A stretch of DNA of 6,351 nt from Smithella sp. UBA2180 (lineage in GTDB: Bacteria > Desulfobacterota > Syntrophia > Syntrophales > Smithellaceae). Every line of letters starts with the position of its first letter. Within the stretch, counting starts at the first letter, position 1. A program made the translations under genes and the position numbers. The DNA lies in NCBI GenBank assembly GCA_002327415.1, contig DCVU01000131.1, positions 1 to 6,351 on the forward strand, written 5' to 3'. The notes beneath the pieces are model-generated. The model ran no database searches and had not been told where the DNA came from. It was given only the letters and a program-made list of their open reading frames with translations. Of this stretch, positions 1 through 5,589 are shown piece after piece.

Positions 1-2
1 AT

Positions 3-1319
3 GAAATTATGAAGCTGGGCATCGAGCCACTCGTCCATTTTACCTGCAAAGACAGAAACCGCAATCAAATTGAAAGTCAGCTTTATGCTTTGGATAGATC
101 AGGAGTCAGAAACCTTCTGGTTATGAGCGGTGATTATCCTGTCTCCGGTTACCTTGGAAGACCTGCTCCCGTATTTGACTTAGATCCGATACATGCCCTG
201 CAACTGATATCGGATATGAACAAGGGTCTTACGTATCCGGGAATCAAAGGTAACATCCGTCACCAGTCTAGCGATTTTTTCCCAGGAGCTGTCGTTTCTC
301 CCTTCAAGGCAACCGAAACAGAACAGATGCTCCAGTATTACAAACTGAAAAAGAAAATCGATACAGGCGCTCAATTTATAGTTACGCAACTGGGATATGA
401 TGCCCGAAAATTTCATGAAGTGCTCCTTTTTATGAAACAAAGTGGTTTTAATTTGCCGCTTATAGGGAACATTTATATTCTTCCGTACGGCGCAGCTAAA
501 ATGATGAACCGCAACGAATTGCCCGGTTCCGTCGTTACGGATAAACTTCTGGCGGAAATTGATCGGGAGCGAAACGATCCCGACAAAGGAGAAGGTGCCA
601 GAATTCTCCGCGCAGCGAGGATGTACGCTATGATGAAGGGCATGGGCTTCAGCGGTGTTCATATCGGCGGGCACAATATCAAATATGAACAGATTGAAGA
701 AATTATCCGGCAGGGGGAAGCGCTTTCCTCACAATGGGCTGATTTGGTCCGGTACTTCGATTATCCCATTCCCGGCGGTTTTTATTATTTTGAGCAAGAT
801 CAGAAGACCGGCCTTAATTTGGAGAAGCCTGCTCAACGACAGGCGTGGTCGCTGGATACTAAAGGCGAATGTTGCTATGGATTTTCGCGGCTTTTCCATA
901 AACTCATGTTTGAGCCGGGAAAGAAACTTTACAGCGTTATGAAGGGACTGAGCGGCAAAGTGGCAGGAACAAAGATGGAAGGTATTTTTCATAAACTGGA
1001 ACACTTAACCAAGGTCGTGCTCTTTGATTGCAAGGACTGCGGGGACTGCTCCCTCATCGATGTGGCCTATCTCTGCCCGATGTCGCAATGTCCGAAGAAC
1101 CAGCGCAACGGGGCCTGCGGCGGAAGCTTCGAGGGATGGTGCGAAGTCTATCCCGGAAAGAAACAATGCGTCTATGTCCGGGCCTATGCCCGGCTAAAGA
1201 AACACAGTGAAGAAACGCAACTGGAGAAAGGCATTGTCCCGCCCTGCAATTGGGATCTTTATCAAACGTCATCATGGATCAATTACTATCAGGGGAAAGA
1301 CCATACCTCACAAAAATAG
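3..1319 (+). CDS. metF: Methylenetetrahydrofolate reductase with C-terminal zinc/Cys domain (5' partial)
   Basis: This is a MetF-family reductase, which converts methylene-THF to methyl-THF in the cytosolic C1 branch. The visible N-terminal part carries family segments such as HFTCKDRNRNQ and a strand ending in MSGDYP near residues 11-45, within the flavin-binding barrel. The C-terminus is a Cys-rich domain (MTHFR_C/MetV-like) with cysteines at residues 341, 344, 347, 356, 361, 370, 378 and 387, counted from the ATG at position 9. Such domains bind zinc and, in acetogen MetV, an Fe-S cluster; whether this one does is inferred. The frame is open to the left edge (GAA ATT before that ATG) and the first barrel strands are missing, so the ATG at 9 is probably internal and the gene begins upstream. 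The stop TAG is at 1317-1319. It belongs to the host side of the junction. Confidence 0.9.
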   Translation, partial: EIMKLGIEPLVHFTCKDRNRNQIESQLYALDRSGVRNLLVMSGDYPVSGYLGRPAPVFDLDPIHALQLISDMNKGLTYPGIKGNIRHQSSDFFPGAVVSPFKATETEQMLQYYKLKKKIDTGAQFIVTQLGYDARKFHEVLLFMKQSGFNLPLIGNIYILPYGAAKMMNRNELPGSVVTDKLLAEIDRERNDPDKGEGARILRAARMYAMMKGMGFSGVHIGGHNIKYEQIEEIIRQGEALSSQWADLVRYFDYPIPGGFYYFEQDQKTGLNLEKPAQRQAWSLDTKGECCYGFSRLFHKLMFEPGKKLYSVMKGLSGKVAGTKMEGIFHKLEHLTKVVLFDCKDCGDCSLIDVAYLCPMSQCPKNQRNGACGGSFEGWCEVYPGKKQCVYVRAYARLKKHSEETQLEKGIVPPCNWDLYQTSSWINYYQGKDHTSQK

Positions 1320-1406
1320 AAAAGTAGTTTGCCGGGAGAGTAATAATAATTCCATTTTTTAACCAAAGATGATATCAACACGGACAATTATGTTAATCTT
1401 TCACAA

Positions 1407-1483
1407 GGGCGATTAGCTCAGCTGGATAGAGTACTGGCCTCCGAAGCCAGGTGCCGTGAGTTCGAATCTCACATCGCCCACCA
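1407..1483 (+). tRNA. tRNA-Arg (CCG anticodon), CCA encoded
   Basis: A full cloverleaf can be drawn. The acceptor stem GGGCGAT pairs with ATCGCCC, with discriminator A1480 and CCA at 1481-1483. The D arm is GCTC/GAGT. The anticodon stem CTGGC/GCCAG encloses loop CTCCGAA, giving anticodon CCG, which reads the arginine codon CGG. The T arm is GTGAG TTCGAAT CTCAC. It lies 87 bp after metF and immediately before an integrase gene in the same direction, the usual site for integration of P4-type elements. An intrinsic terminator follows 34 bp downstream. Confidence 0.97.
1461..1483 (+). other. Candidate attachment site (tRNA 3' end)
   Basis: P4-type integrases commonly recombine within the T-loop and 3' end of tRNA genes and leave a direct repeat of that segment at the far end of the element. 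The integrase gene 200 bp downstream points to this 3' end as attL. No second copy of the T-loop plus acceptor 3' strand was found elsewhere in the window, so the other end of the element should lie to the right. The exact crossover bases cannot be set without that copy. Confidence 0.45.
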
Positions 1484-1517
1484 AGTCATCATCCGGTAAA
1501 ATCTTAAGAAGTGCAAG

Positions 1518-1543
1518 AACCCGTTAGAAATAGCGGGTTTTTT
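1518..1543 (+). terminator. Intrinsic terminator after tRNA-Arg
   Basis: AACCCGTTA (1518-1526) pairs with TAGCGGGTT (1531-1539) around a GAAA tetraloop, with one T-G wobble, and a T run follows (1538-1543). It ends the tRNA transcript and separates it from integrase transcription. Being inside the junction, it could belong to the element or to the displaced host sequence. Confidence 0.85.
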
Positions 1544-1544
1544 G

Positions 1545-1573
1545 TTGTTTTTAGTCCAAAGACGTGTTATAAG
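1545..1573 (+). promoter_or_regulatory. Putative integrase promoter (extended -10)
   Basis: TTGTTT (1545-1550) lies 17 bp upstream of TATAAG (1568-1573), and a TG sits one base before the -10, giving an extended -10. Transcription would start near 1580, so the G-rich repeats at 1597-1646 would lie in the integrase leader. Integrase bound there could repress its own gene. Judged by eye only. Confidence 0.4.
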
Positions 1574-1596
1574 ATTTATCAGAATCCAAAAAAAGT

Positions 1597-1646
1597 GGGG
1601 GTATATTTGGGGGTATTTTAAATGTTAGAAATGAGATACCCCCAAA
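1597..1646. repeat. GGGGGTAT direct and inverted repeats, likely integrase arm-type sites
   Basis: GGGGGTAT occurs at 1597-1604 and 1609-1616, a 12-bp period. TTTGGGGGTAT (1606-1616) is repeated perfectly in inverse as ATACCCCCAAA (1636-1646). The copies lie between the tRNA 3' end and the integrase start codon. In P4-like elements, short G-rich repeats in this position are arm-type sites bound by the integrase N-terminal domain. That role is inferred from position and pattern. Confidence 0.6.
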
Positions 1647-1682
1647 ATGCAAAAATTGATTAACTGAAAAATGAGGTGATTT

Positions 1683-2897
1683 ATGCCACTGAATGAAATG
1701 AAAATCCGCAACGCAAAGTCACGGGGTAAGTTTTATAAATTGACAGATAGCGGCGGTCTTTATCTTCATGTCACAGAAAAGGGCGGGAAGCTATGGCGTT
1801 TCAAATATCGCTTTGCTGGTAAATATAAGCTTCTTGCTCTTGGCAGTTACCCGGAAATAAGTCTTCTGGACGCGAGGCAAAGTAGAGATGAGGCCAGACG
1901 GCAGTTAGCAAAAGGAATTGACCCTAGCGCGGCACGCAGGGCACAAAAACAGGCTACGATACAAGAAATAGAAACATTCGAGTTAATAGCAAAAGAATGG
2001 CATAAAAGATTTTTTTCAACGTGGTCTGTAAGATATGCTGAAACGCTTATGAGCCGTTTGGAGCTTTATATTTTTCCGTGGATTGGCAAAAGACCGATTG
2101 CGGAAATAAAAGCCCCTGAATTATTGGCAGTTTTACGGCGCATAGAATCAAGAGGCATATTAGACACCACGCAGCGTGTGCGGATCATTTGCGGCCAAGT
2201 CTTCAGGTATGCAGTTGTAACTGGCCGCGCAGAACGTGACCCGACAACGGATTTAAAAGGGGCGTTGCCGCAACCACAAAAAACAAATAGAGCGGCAATT
2301 ACCGAACCCAAGAAAGTGGGGAAGCTATTGAGAGCTATTGACGGCTATCAAGGAAGCTTTGTTGTTCAATGCGCTTTAAAACTTGCGCCGTTGCTTTTTG
2401 TCCGTCCGGGTGAACTCCGCCATGCTGAATGGGAAGAAATAGATTTAGAAAACGCTGAATGGAATATTCCCGGCAGTAAAATGAAAATGAAAGAACCGCA
2501 CCTTGTGCCATTGTCAAAACAGGCAATAGAGATTTTAAAAGAGCTTAACAAGTTGACCGGTTCAGGCCGCTATGTATTTCCAGGAAGAACGTCTCAACTT
2601 CCAATGAGCGATAACGCTATTCTCGCGGCCTTGCGAAATATGGGATACGCGAAAGACGAAATGTCCGGTCATGGATTCCGGGCAATGGCGCGAACCATTC
2701 TTGATGAAGTCCTGCAATTTAGGCCGGATTTTATTGAACACCAGCTTGCTCATGCAGTTAGAGACCCAAATGGACGCGCTTATAATCGAACAGCGCATTT
2801 AAAAGAACGGCGGCGAATGATGCAGACATGGTCTGACTATCTGGACGGATTGAAGGCCGGGGCAAAAGTGATTCCGTTTAAAAATGCAAAAGCGTAA
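1683..2897 (+). CDS. int: P4-type tyrosine recombinase / integrase
   Basis: This is a site-specific recombinase expected to integrate and excise the element at tRNA-Arg. Residues about 1-85 form the arm-site DNA-binding domain (DUF4102 type), with KLTDSGGLYLHV and LALGSYPEISLLDAR as its typical segments. Residues about 100-190 are the core-binding region. The catalytic domain shows R241 in RPGELR, the H330-GF-R333 box, H357 in QLAHAV and the nucleophile Y367 in RAYNR; the beta-hairpin lysine is probably one of K267-K270. At 404 aa it is full length for the family. The ATG at 1683 is preceded by a clear GAGGTGA Shine-Dalgarno site. The C-terminal part (ERRRMMQTWSDYLDGL) is classic for P4-family integrases. 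No truncation is seen, so the element may still be mobile. Confidence 0.96.
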   Translation: MPLNEMKIRNAKSRGKFYKLTDSGGLYLHVTEKGGKLWRFKYRFAGKYKLLALGSYPEISLLDARQSRDEARRQLAKGIDPSAARRAQKQATIQEIETFELIAKEWHKRFFSTWSVRYAETLMSRLELYIFPWIGKRPIAEIKAPELLAVLRRIESRGILDTTQRVRIICGQVFRYAVVTGRAERDPTTDLKGALPQPQKTNRAAITEPKKVGKLLRAIDGYQGSFVVQCALKLAPLLFVRPGELRHAEWEEIDLENAEWNIPGSKMKMKEPHLVPLSKQAIEILKELNKLTGSGRYVFPGRTSQLPMSDNAILAALRNMGYAKDEMSGHGFRAMARTILDEVLQFRPDFIEHQLAHAVRDPNGRAYNRTAHLKERRRMMQTWSDYLDGLKAGAKVIPFKNAKA

Positions 2898-2938
2898 AAA
2901 TTGAAAAACCGGGGATAGGCAGGCCAGCCGATAAGCGG

Positions 2939-2981
2939 AAGCACCCCTTTCCGTTTCCCCGGCTAAATCATAGGGGTGCTT
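2939..2981 (+). repeat. 10-bp inverted repeat before the 2997 gene
   Basis: AAGCACCCCT (2939-2948) is perfectly complementary to AGGGGTGCTT (2972-2981), with a 23-nt loop. Shorter pairings are also possible: CGGAA/TTCCG (2936-2940 with 2949-2953) and CCGGGGA/TCCCCGG (2909-2915 with 2956-2962). The right arm ends three bases before the GAGAGGGG ribosome site of the next gene. No T run follows, so it is not an intrinsic terminator. It may be a leader hairpin or a protein-binding dyad. Confidence 0.5.
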
Positions 2982-2996
2982 GTGAGAGGGGAAGCA

Positions 2997-3797
2997 ATGA
3001 AAAAGAAAAAAGAAAAAATTGTTATTTTTGAAGCGATCTTTGATTATATGCAAATCAAGAGCATTTCTTTACAACTTAAATTATTTTTAAATTGGTTAAT
3101 TATTAGATATCCTGAATCAAATATTGATTTTCCTATTGATAAAAGTGAAGGCATTCTTGAAACCTTTGACCTTAAACCATTATTGAAAAACCTTGAAACA
3201 TCCGAAGACTTTGACCCAAACGAAACCATTATTATGCTAGCAAACGAAAAAAATGATAATTTTAAAATTAATGATTATAAAAAAGAAATGGAAAAGAAGG
3301 CTAGAGATTTAATTAAAAATGGCGGTATGTTTGATAATATTAACATTAGAGATAAGGACTCTTTTATTAAGATAAACGACTATTTTTTTATAATGGAATC
3401 TATATTTAAAAAACTTCGGGCAGAGATTGAGCAAAAAGAATGGGAATCTATAAGTGTTTTATGCATAGAGAAAGGGACAACTGATAACCTAGAGCACTGT
3501 ATATTGCTTTCAACAGATTTAATGCAAAAATATTATGAGTTAATAGGATACTGGACGGCGAAAATGGAAAAGCGTGGAAAGAATCCCGGCGCGATTGCAA
3601 TGAAAAAGAGGGGCGAAAGAAATAGAAAAGCCATAGAGGGTATTCTTAATAAATTAGGAATACAAAATACAGGTATTTTTAGAAAAGATAAAAAATTAAG
3701 AAATAGTTTTTTTGGTATGGTAAAAGAATTTACAGACCTTGACTCAGAAGATCGAATATTAAAAATAGCACGCAAGAAGGTTAAGGCAATGCCTTGA
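2997..3797 (+). CDS. Hypothetical AT-rich accessory protein, 266 aa
   Basis: I do not recognise this family. The start at 2997 is chosen because GAGAGGGG (2984-2991) is an ideal ribosome site 5 bp before it; an in-frame GTG at 2976 would add seven residues but lacks such a site. The protein is soluble, very rich in Lys, Asn, Ile and Asp, with no signal peptide or clear membrane segment. The C-terminal third (from about KYYELIGYWTAK) is strongly basic and helical, with a GERNRK/KKLRNSF stretch that could contact nucleic acid. Its codons are much more A/T-ending than those of the integrase or metF, suggesting a separate origin. It lies between integrase and terminator, a usual cargo slot in such islands. 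A defence or regulatory role is possible but not shown. Confidence 0.8.
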   Translation: MKKKKEKIVIFEAIFDYMQIKSISLQLKLFLNWLIIRYPESNIDFPIDKSEGILETFDLKPLLKNLETSEDFDPNETIIMLANEKNDNFKINDYKKEMEKKARDLIKNGGMFDNINIRDKDSFIKINDYFFIMESIFKKLRAEIEQKEWESISVLCIEKGTTDNLEHCILLSTDLMQKYYELIGYWTAKMEKRGKNPGAIAMKKRGERNRKAIEGILNKLGIQNTGIFRKDKKLRNSFFGMVKEFTDLDSEDRILKIARKKVKAMP

Positions 3798-3838
3798 CCG
3801 TCAAATCATTGATTTAACTGTTAAATCAATGCCTTAAC
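3780..3838. repeat. Three tandem 19-bp dyads at exact 20-bp spacing
   Basis: Unit A (3780-3798) is GTTAAGGCA-A-TGCCTTGAC, unit B (3800-3818) is GTCAAATCA-T-TGATTTAAC and unit C (3820-3838) is GTTAAATCA-A-TGCCTTAAC. Each is a near-perfect 9+1+9 palindrome with conserved GTYAA ends, and single bases separate them. The 20-bp pitch, close to two helical turns, would put bound dimers on one face of DNA. Unit A spans the stop codon of the 266-aa gene. It looks like an operator or iteron array for a dimeric DNA-binding protein; the protein is unknown, with AlpA or the 266-aa product as local candidates. Confidence 0.75.
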
Positions 3839-3866
3839 ATTCGTAATTTACCATGTTGATTAATAG

Positions 3867-3901
3867 AATACCCGTAAAGCATACAGCTTACGGGTATTTT
3901 T
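3867..3901 (+). terminator. Strong intrinsic terminator after the 266-aa gene
   Basis: AATACCCGTAA (3867-3877) pairs perfectly with TTACGGGTATT (3888-3898), followed by a T run to 3901. The A-rich left flank could let it act in both directions. It separates the integrase/266-aa segment from the alpA cluster. Confidence 0.88.
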
Positions 3902-3946
3902 ATTAATGCAGATAAAACATATCAACAATTCTCTATGCTAATTTAA

Positions 3947-3969
3947 AATACTCGTAAACCACGAAGCTT
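3947..3969 (+). repeat. Degenerate copy of the terminator 5' half
   Basis: This 23-bp segment matches 3867-3889 at 18 of 23 positions, 80 bp downstream in the same orientation, and runs into TTTTTT. It cannot form the same long stem because the 3' arm is missing. It may be a decayed duplication of the terminator region or a paired protein site. Confidence 0.4.
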
Positions 3970-4004
3970 TTTTAATCTAACTTATTTTGAAAGGAGAAAA
4001 TCAA

Positions 4005-4049
4005 ATGTCGGAAAAACCTTATTTAAACGAACAAGAGGTGACAGCATGA
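4005..4049 (+). CDS. 14-aa ORF translationally coupled to alpA
   Basis: The sequence is MSEKPYLNEQEVTA. It has the best ribosome site of the cluster, AAGGAG at 3991-3996, eight bases before the ATG at 4005. Its TGA overlaps the alpA start codon as ATGA (4046-4049), so ribosomes ending here could restart on alpA. The text YLNEQEV resembles the first helix of AlpA/excisionase-type HTH proteins, so it may be the remnant of a truncated HTH gene. It could equally act only as a leader peptide. No independent product is proved. Confidence 0.5.
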   Translation: MSEKPYLNEQEVTA

Positions 4050-4252
4050 ACAATCTACCAGCAGAAGGATTTCTTAGGCTCAATCAAATTATTGGAAGCA
4101 AAGATACACCGGCCATTATTCCCGTATCGCGTTCAACATGGCTGACGGGTGTACGTGAAGGACGTTTCCCCAAACCAATTAAGCTAAGTAAACGTACCAC
4201 CGCTTGGCGTGTGTCGGATATTCGCGCCTTGATCGAAAGAGAGGCCGCGTAA
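4046..4252 (+). CDS. alpA: AlpA-family transcriptional regulator / excisionase-like protein
   Basis: This 68-aa protein has the AlpA (MerR-like winged HTH) signature. An opening helix region (FLRLNQIIG) is followed by the recognition part SRSTWLTGVREGRFPKPIKL (residues about 28-47), the wing TTAW and a closing helix (SDIRALIER). AlpA-type proteins in P4-like elements and cryptic prophages bind DNA and control integrase or excision genes, so a switch role here is inferred. The ATG at 4046 has GAGGTGA five bases upstream and overlaps the stop of the 14-aa ORF. Its stop TAA shares an A with the next start. Length is normal for the family. Possible binding sites nearby are the dyads at 3780-3838. 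Confidence 0.9.
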   Translation: MNNLPAEGFLRLNQIIGSKDTPAIIPVSRSTWLTGVREGRFPKPIKLSKRTTAWRVSDIRALIEREAA

Positions 4253-4533
4253 TGAATGAAAGAATAAAGAACATCCAGCTGTATGGCAAGAAGGCAAGAG
4301 GACAAAAGGAACTTTTAAAACATCTATCCGGGCAGAAGCTGACCTTCAAGCAAGCAATTTATGCAAAGTGCTATGACTGGATGAACTACTTTTCAGACGG
4401 AAAAGTTGATTGCAATATGCCTCATTGTTCTCTAGCGCCATTCATGGCCTACAATCAAAACCGGGAAAAACGAACCACTAAAAAAACTATGCCGTGGGAT
4501 CAAGTGGAAAAGATGAGGACGGCACGGCTTTAA
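4252..4533 (+). CDS. Small Cys-motif protein of mobile elements, 93 aa
   Basis: The ATG at 4252 overlaps the alpA stop (TAATG), indicating coupling; a longer reading from TTG 4204 lies inside alpA and is unlikely. Residues about 23-66 carry LKHLSGQKLTFKQAIYAKCY followed by a D-W-M, DGKVDC and PHC pattern with SLAPFM. I recall small hypothetical proteins in deltaproteobacterial phages and islands with CYDCMG, DGxxDC and CPLYPFMPY in this order, probably a zinc-knuckle fold. Here the second cysteine is Trp and the glycine Asn, leaving three cysteines (CYDW, DC, HC), so metal binding may be weakened. The C-terminus is short and basic. Function is unknown; the setting suggests a role in element regulation. 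Confidence 0.8.
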   Translation: MNERIKNIQLYGKKARGQKELLKHLSGQKLTFKQAIYAKCYDWMNYFSDGKVDCNMPHCSLAPFMAYNQNREKRTTKKTMPWDQVEKMRTARL

Positions 4534-4618
4534 ATATATCGTTATTTTGCTCTAGCGAATAGCTAAAAGGGGGCTTCTAGCGACATTACATTATCAGGCT
4601 AGGGGTAGATAAGGGCTC

Positions 4619-5143
4619 ATGAAAAATTTGAATAATATGACTCCAGATGAACGGCTTGAAAATTATAAACGGGAATATCTGGCAACACATAAACCAAAGT
4701 ATGATTTTCAGAAGCAAAAACATATTGGCAGAGGCAAAGGGACTTTTGTTGAAAGAGAATTGTTTGAGTCCCCGGCATTTATTGCATTAGGCGGTGTCGC
4801 GCCGCAAATGCTAATTTACATTCTAGGCAAGCGGGACTTTAAGCAAACAAATAAATCCCGGATATGCGTAAATGATAAAGAGTTGAAGTTAAGTTATATT
4901 GAATTAGAAAAGCTAGGCATAACGCAACCTAGAGCAACGCGCGGATTTGATGACCTTCTGGCTAAAGGATTTATTAAGATAGAACATCATGGCGGCGGGT
5001 GTCAGAAAGATCAAAGCATTTACAGTTTATCAAATCAATATTTACTCTGGAATAAAGAAAAAGTGTTTTCCGAGCGGCCAGATGTATTGAAAAAAGGATT
5101 TCAGAATAGCAAGAAAAGACAATTTCAACATACGAATGCGTAA
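4619..5143 (+). CDS. Winged-helix, replication-initiator-like protein, 174 aa
   Basis: No close family name is recalled. Residues about 42-145 read like a winged-helix domain. FVERELFESPAFIALGGVAPQMLIYIL is helix 1 and part of helix 2, NDKELKLSYIELEKLGI the next helices, RATRGFDDLLAKGFIKIEHH the recognition helix into the wing, then a GGG turn and YSLSNQYLLW. This pattern is common in small Rep-like or primosomal-like proteins of plasmids and satellites. The N-terminal 40 and C-terminal 25 residues are basic and probably disordered. The ATG at 4619 has only a close AAGGG (4611-4615) as ribosome site. Repeats CGTAACCAT start in its last codons and continue past the stop, as with Rep genes next to their origin. 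A plain transcription factor remains possible. Confidence 0.72.
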   Translation: MKNLNNMTPDERLENYKREYLATHKPKYDFQKQKHIGRGKGTFVERELFESPAFIALGGVAPQMLIYILGKRDFKQTNKSRICVNDKELKLSYIELEKLGITQPRATRGFDDLLAKGFIKIEHHGGGCQKDQSIYSLSNQYLLWNKEKVFSERPDVLKKGFQNSKKRQFQHTNA

Positions 5144-5205
5144 CCATGCACGCATACGAAACCGTAACCATAAAAGGCAATTTAGAGCAACGAACCCGTA
5201 ACCAT
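5132..5205 (+). repeat. Iteron-like 16-bp direct repeats (ACGAANNCGTAACCAT)
   Basis: Three copies occur at 5132-5147, 5156-5171 and 5190-5205, identical except for the two central bases (TG, AC and CC). Starts are 24 and 34 bp apart. The first copy covers the stop codon of the winged-helix gene. Copies one and two also form an inverted ATGCGT/ACGCAT pair. Direct repeats abutting a Rep-like gene suggest binding sites for that protein, either an origin or autoregulation. Confidence 0.7.
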
Positions 5206-5358
5206 AAAAATTAGGCATAACTTATTATTAAATTAAATATTTAAGGCCGTAAATTGCTTAAACCTCATAACTACATTTTAGAGCAACGTTTCCGTATGCG
5301 TTTACATGATAGCCATGTATAGGCCTTAAAAGTATCTTGCTTAATTGCATGAATTTAC
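5132..5358. other. Candidate replication origin region
   Basis: Besides the three iteron-like copies, this stretch has a second copy of TTTAGAGCAACG (5181-5192 and 5277-5288) and an inverted CGCATACG (5151-5158) / CGTATGCG (5293-5300). A 9-bp inverted pair TTTAAGGCC/GGCCTTAAA lies at 5240-5248/5322-5330, a TACATG/CATGTA dyad at 5303-5319, and GTAAATT/AATTTAC at 5249-5255/5352-5358. A run of nearly pure A+T (5219-5243) could melt easily. Iterons, dyads and an AT-rich segment beside a Rep-like gene resemble a plasmid or P4-type origin. No DnaA box was confidently found. Confidence 0.45.
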
Positions 5359-5531
5359 CGAGGCATATGTATTCTTTAAGCAGCCTTATTTAATAACCGA
5401 ACTGGTTGCCAAATATCCGCGATGTCAAAATTGAAATATTATTTTTGGTCATTGCATAGGGCGGCATTGAATCTTTGTGACACCTAAAAAATTAGAAACC
5501 CTCTGGTTTATTACGCGCAGAATTTCCCCGG

Positions 5532-5573
5532 TGTTTGATTAATTTGGATAAATCAAACATAAAGAATCAAACA
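5532..5573 (+). promoter_or_regulatory. Promoter-like site overlapped by TGTTTGATT/AATCAAACA repeats
   Basis: TGTTTGATT (5532-5540) is a perfect inverse of AATCAAACA (5551-5559), and a second direct copy lies at 5565-5573. TTGATT (5535-5540) and CATAAA (5558-5563), 17 bp apart, could be weak -35/-10 elements with a start near 5570, just before the structured RNA. The dyad would cover both promoter boxes, so a repressor bound there could control the RNA. The repeats are plain; the promoter reading is tentative. Confidence 0.4.
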
Positions 5574-5589
5574 GAGATGAAAAAAATCG

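Noticed and set aside
180..674. Minus-strand 164-aa ORF opposite metF
   Set aside because: Lies wholly within a clearly recognised gene and has no recognisable protein features; a shadow frame.
2976..2996. GTG 2976 start for the 266-aa gene
   Set aside because: The only good ribosome site (GAGAGGGG, 2984-2991) lies downstream of it and serves the ATG at 2997.
4204..4533. Longer 109-aa form of the Cys-motif protein starting at TTG 4204
   Set aside because: It would overlap alpA by 49 bp. The ATG at 4252 with a TAATG junction and upstream AGAGAGG is the natural start.
4431..4582. TCTAGCG repeated at 4431, 4551 and 4576
   Set aside because: Seven-base matches with irregular spacing, one inside a coding region; not enough to call a site family.
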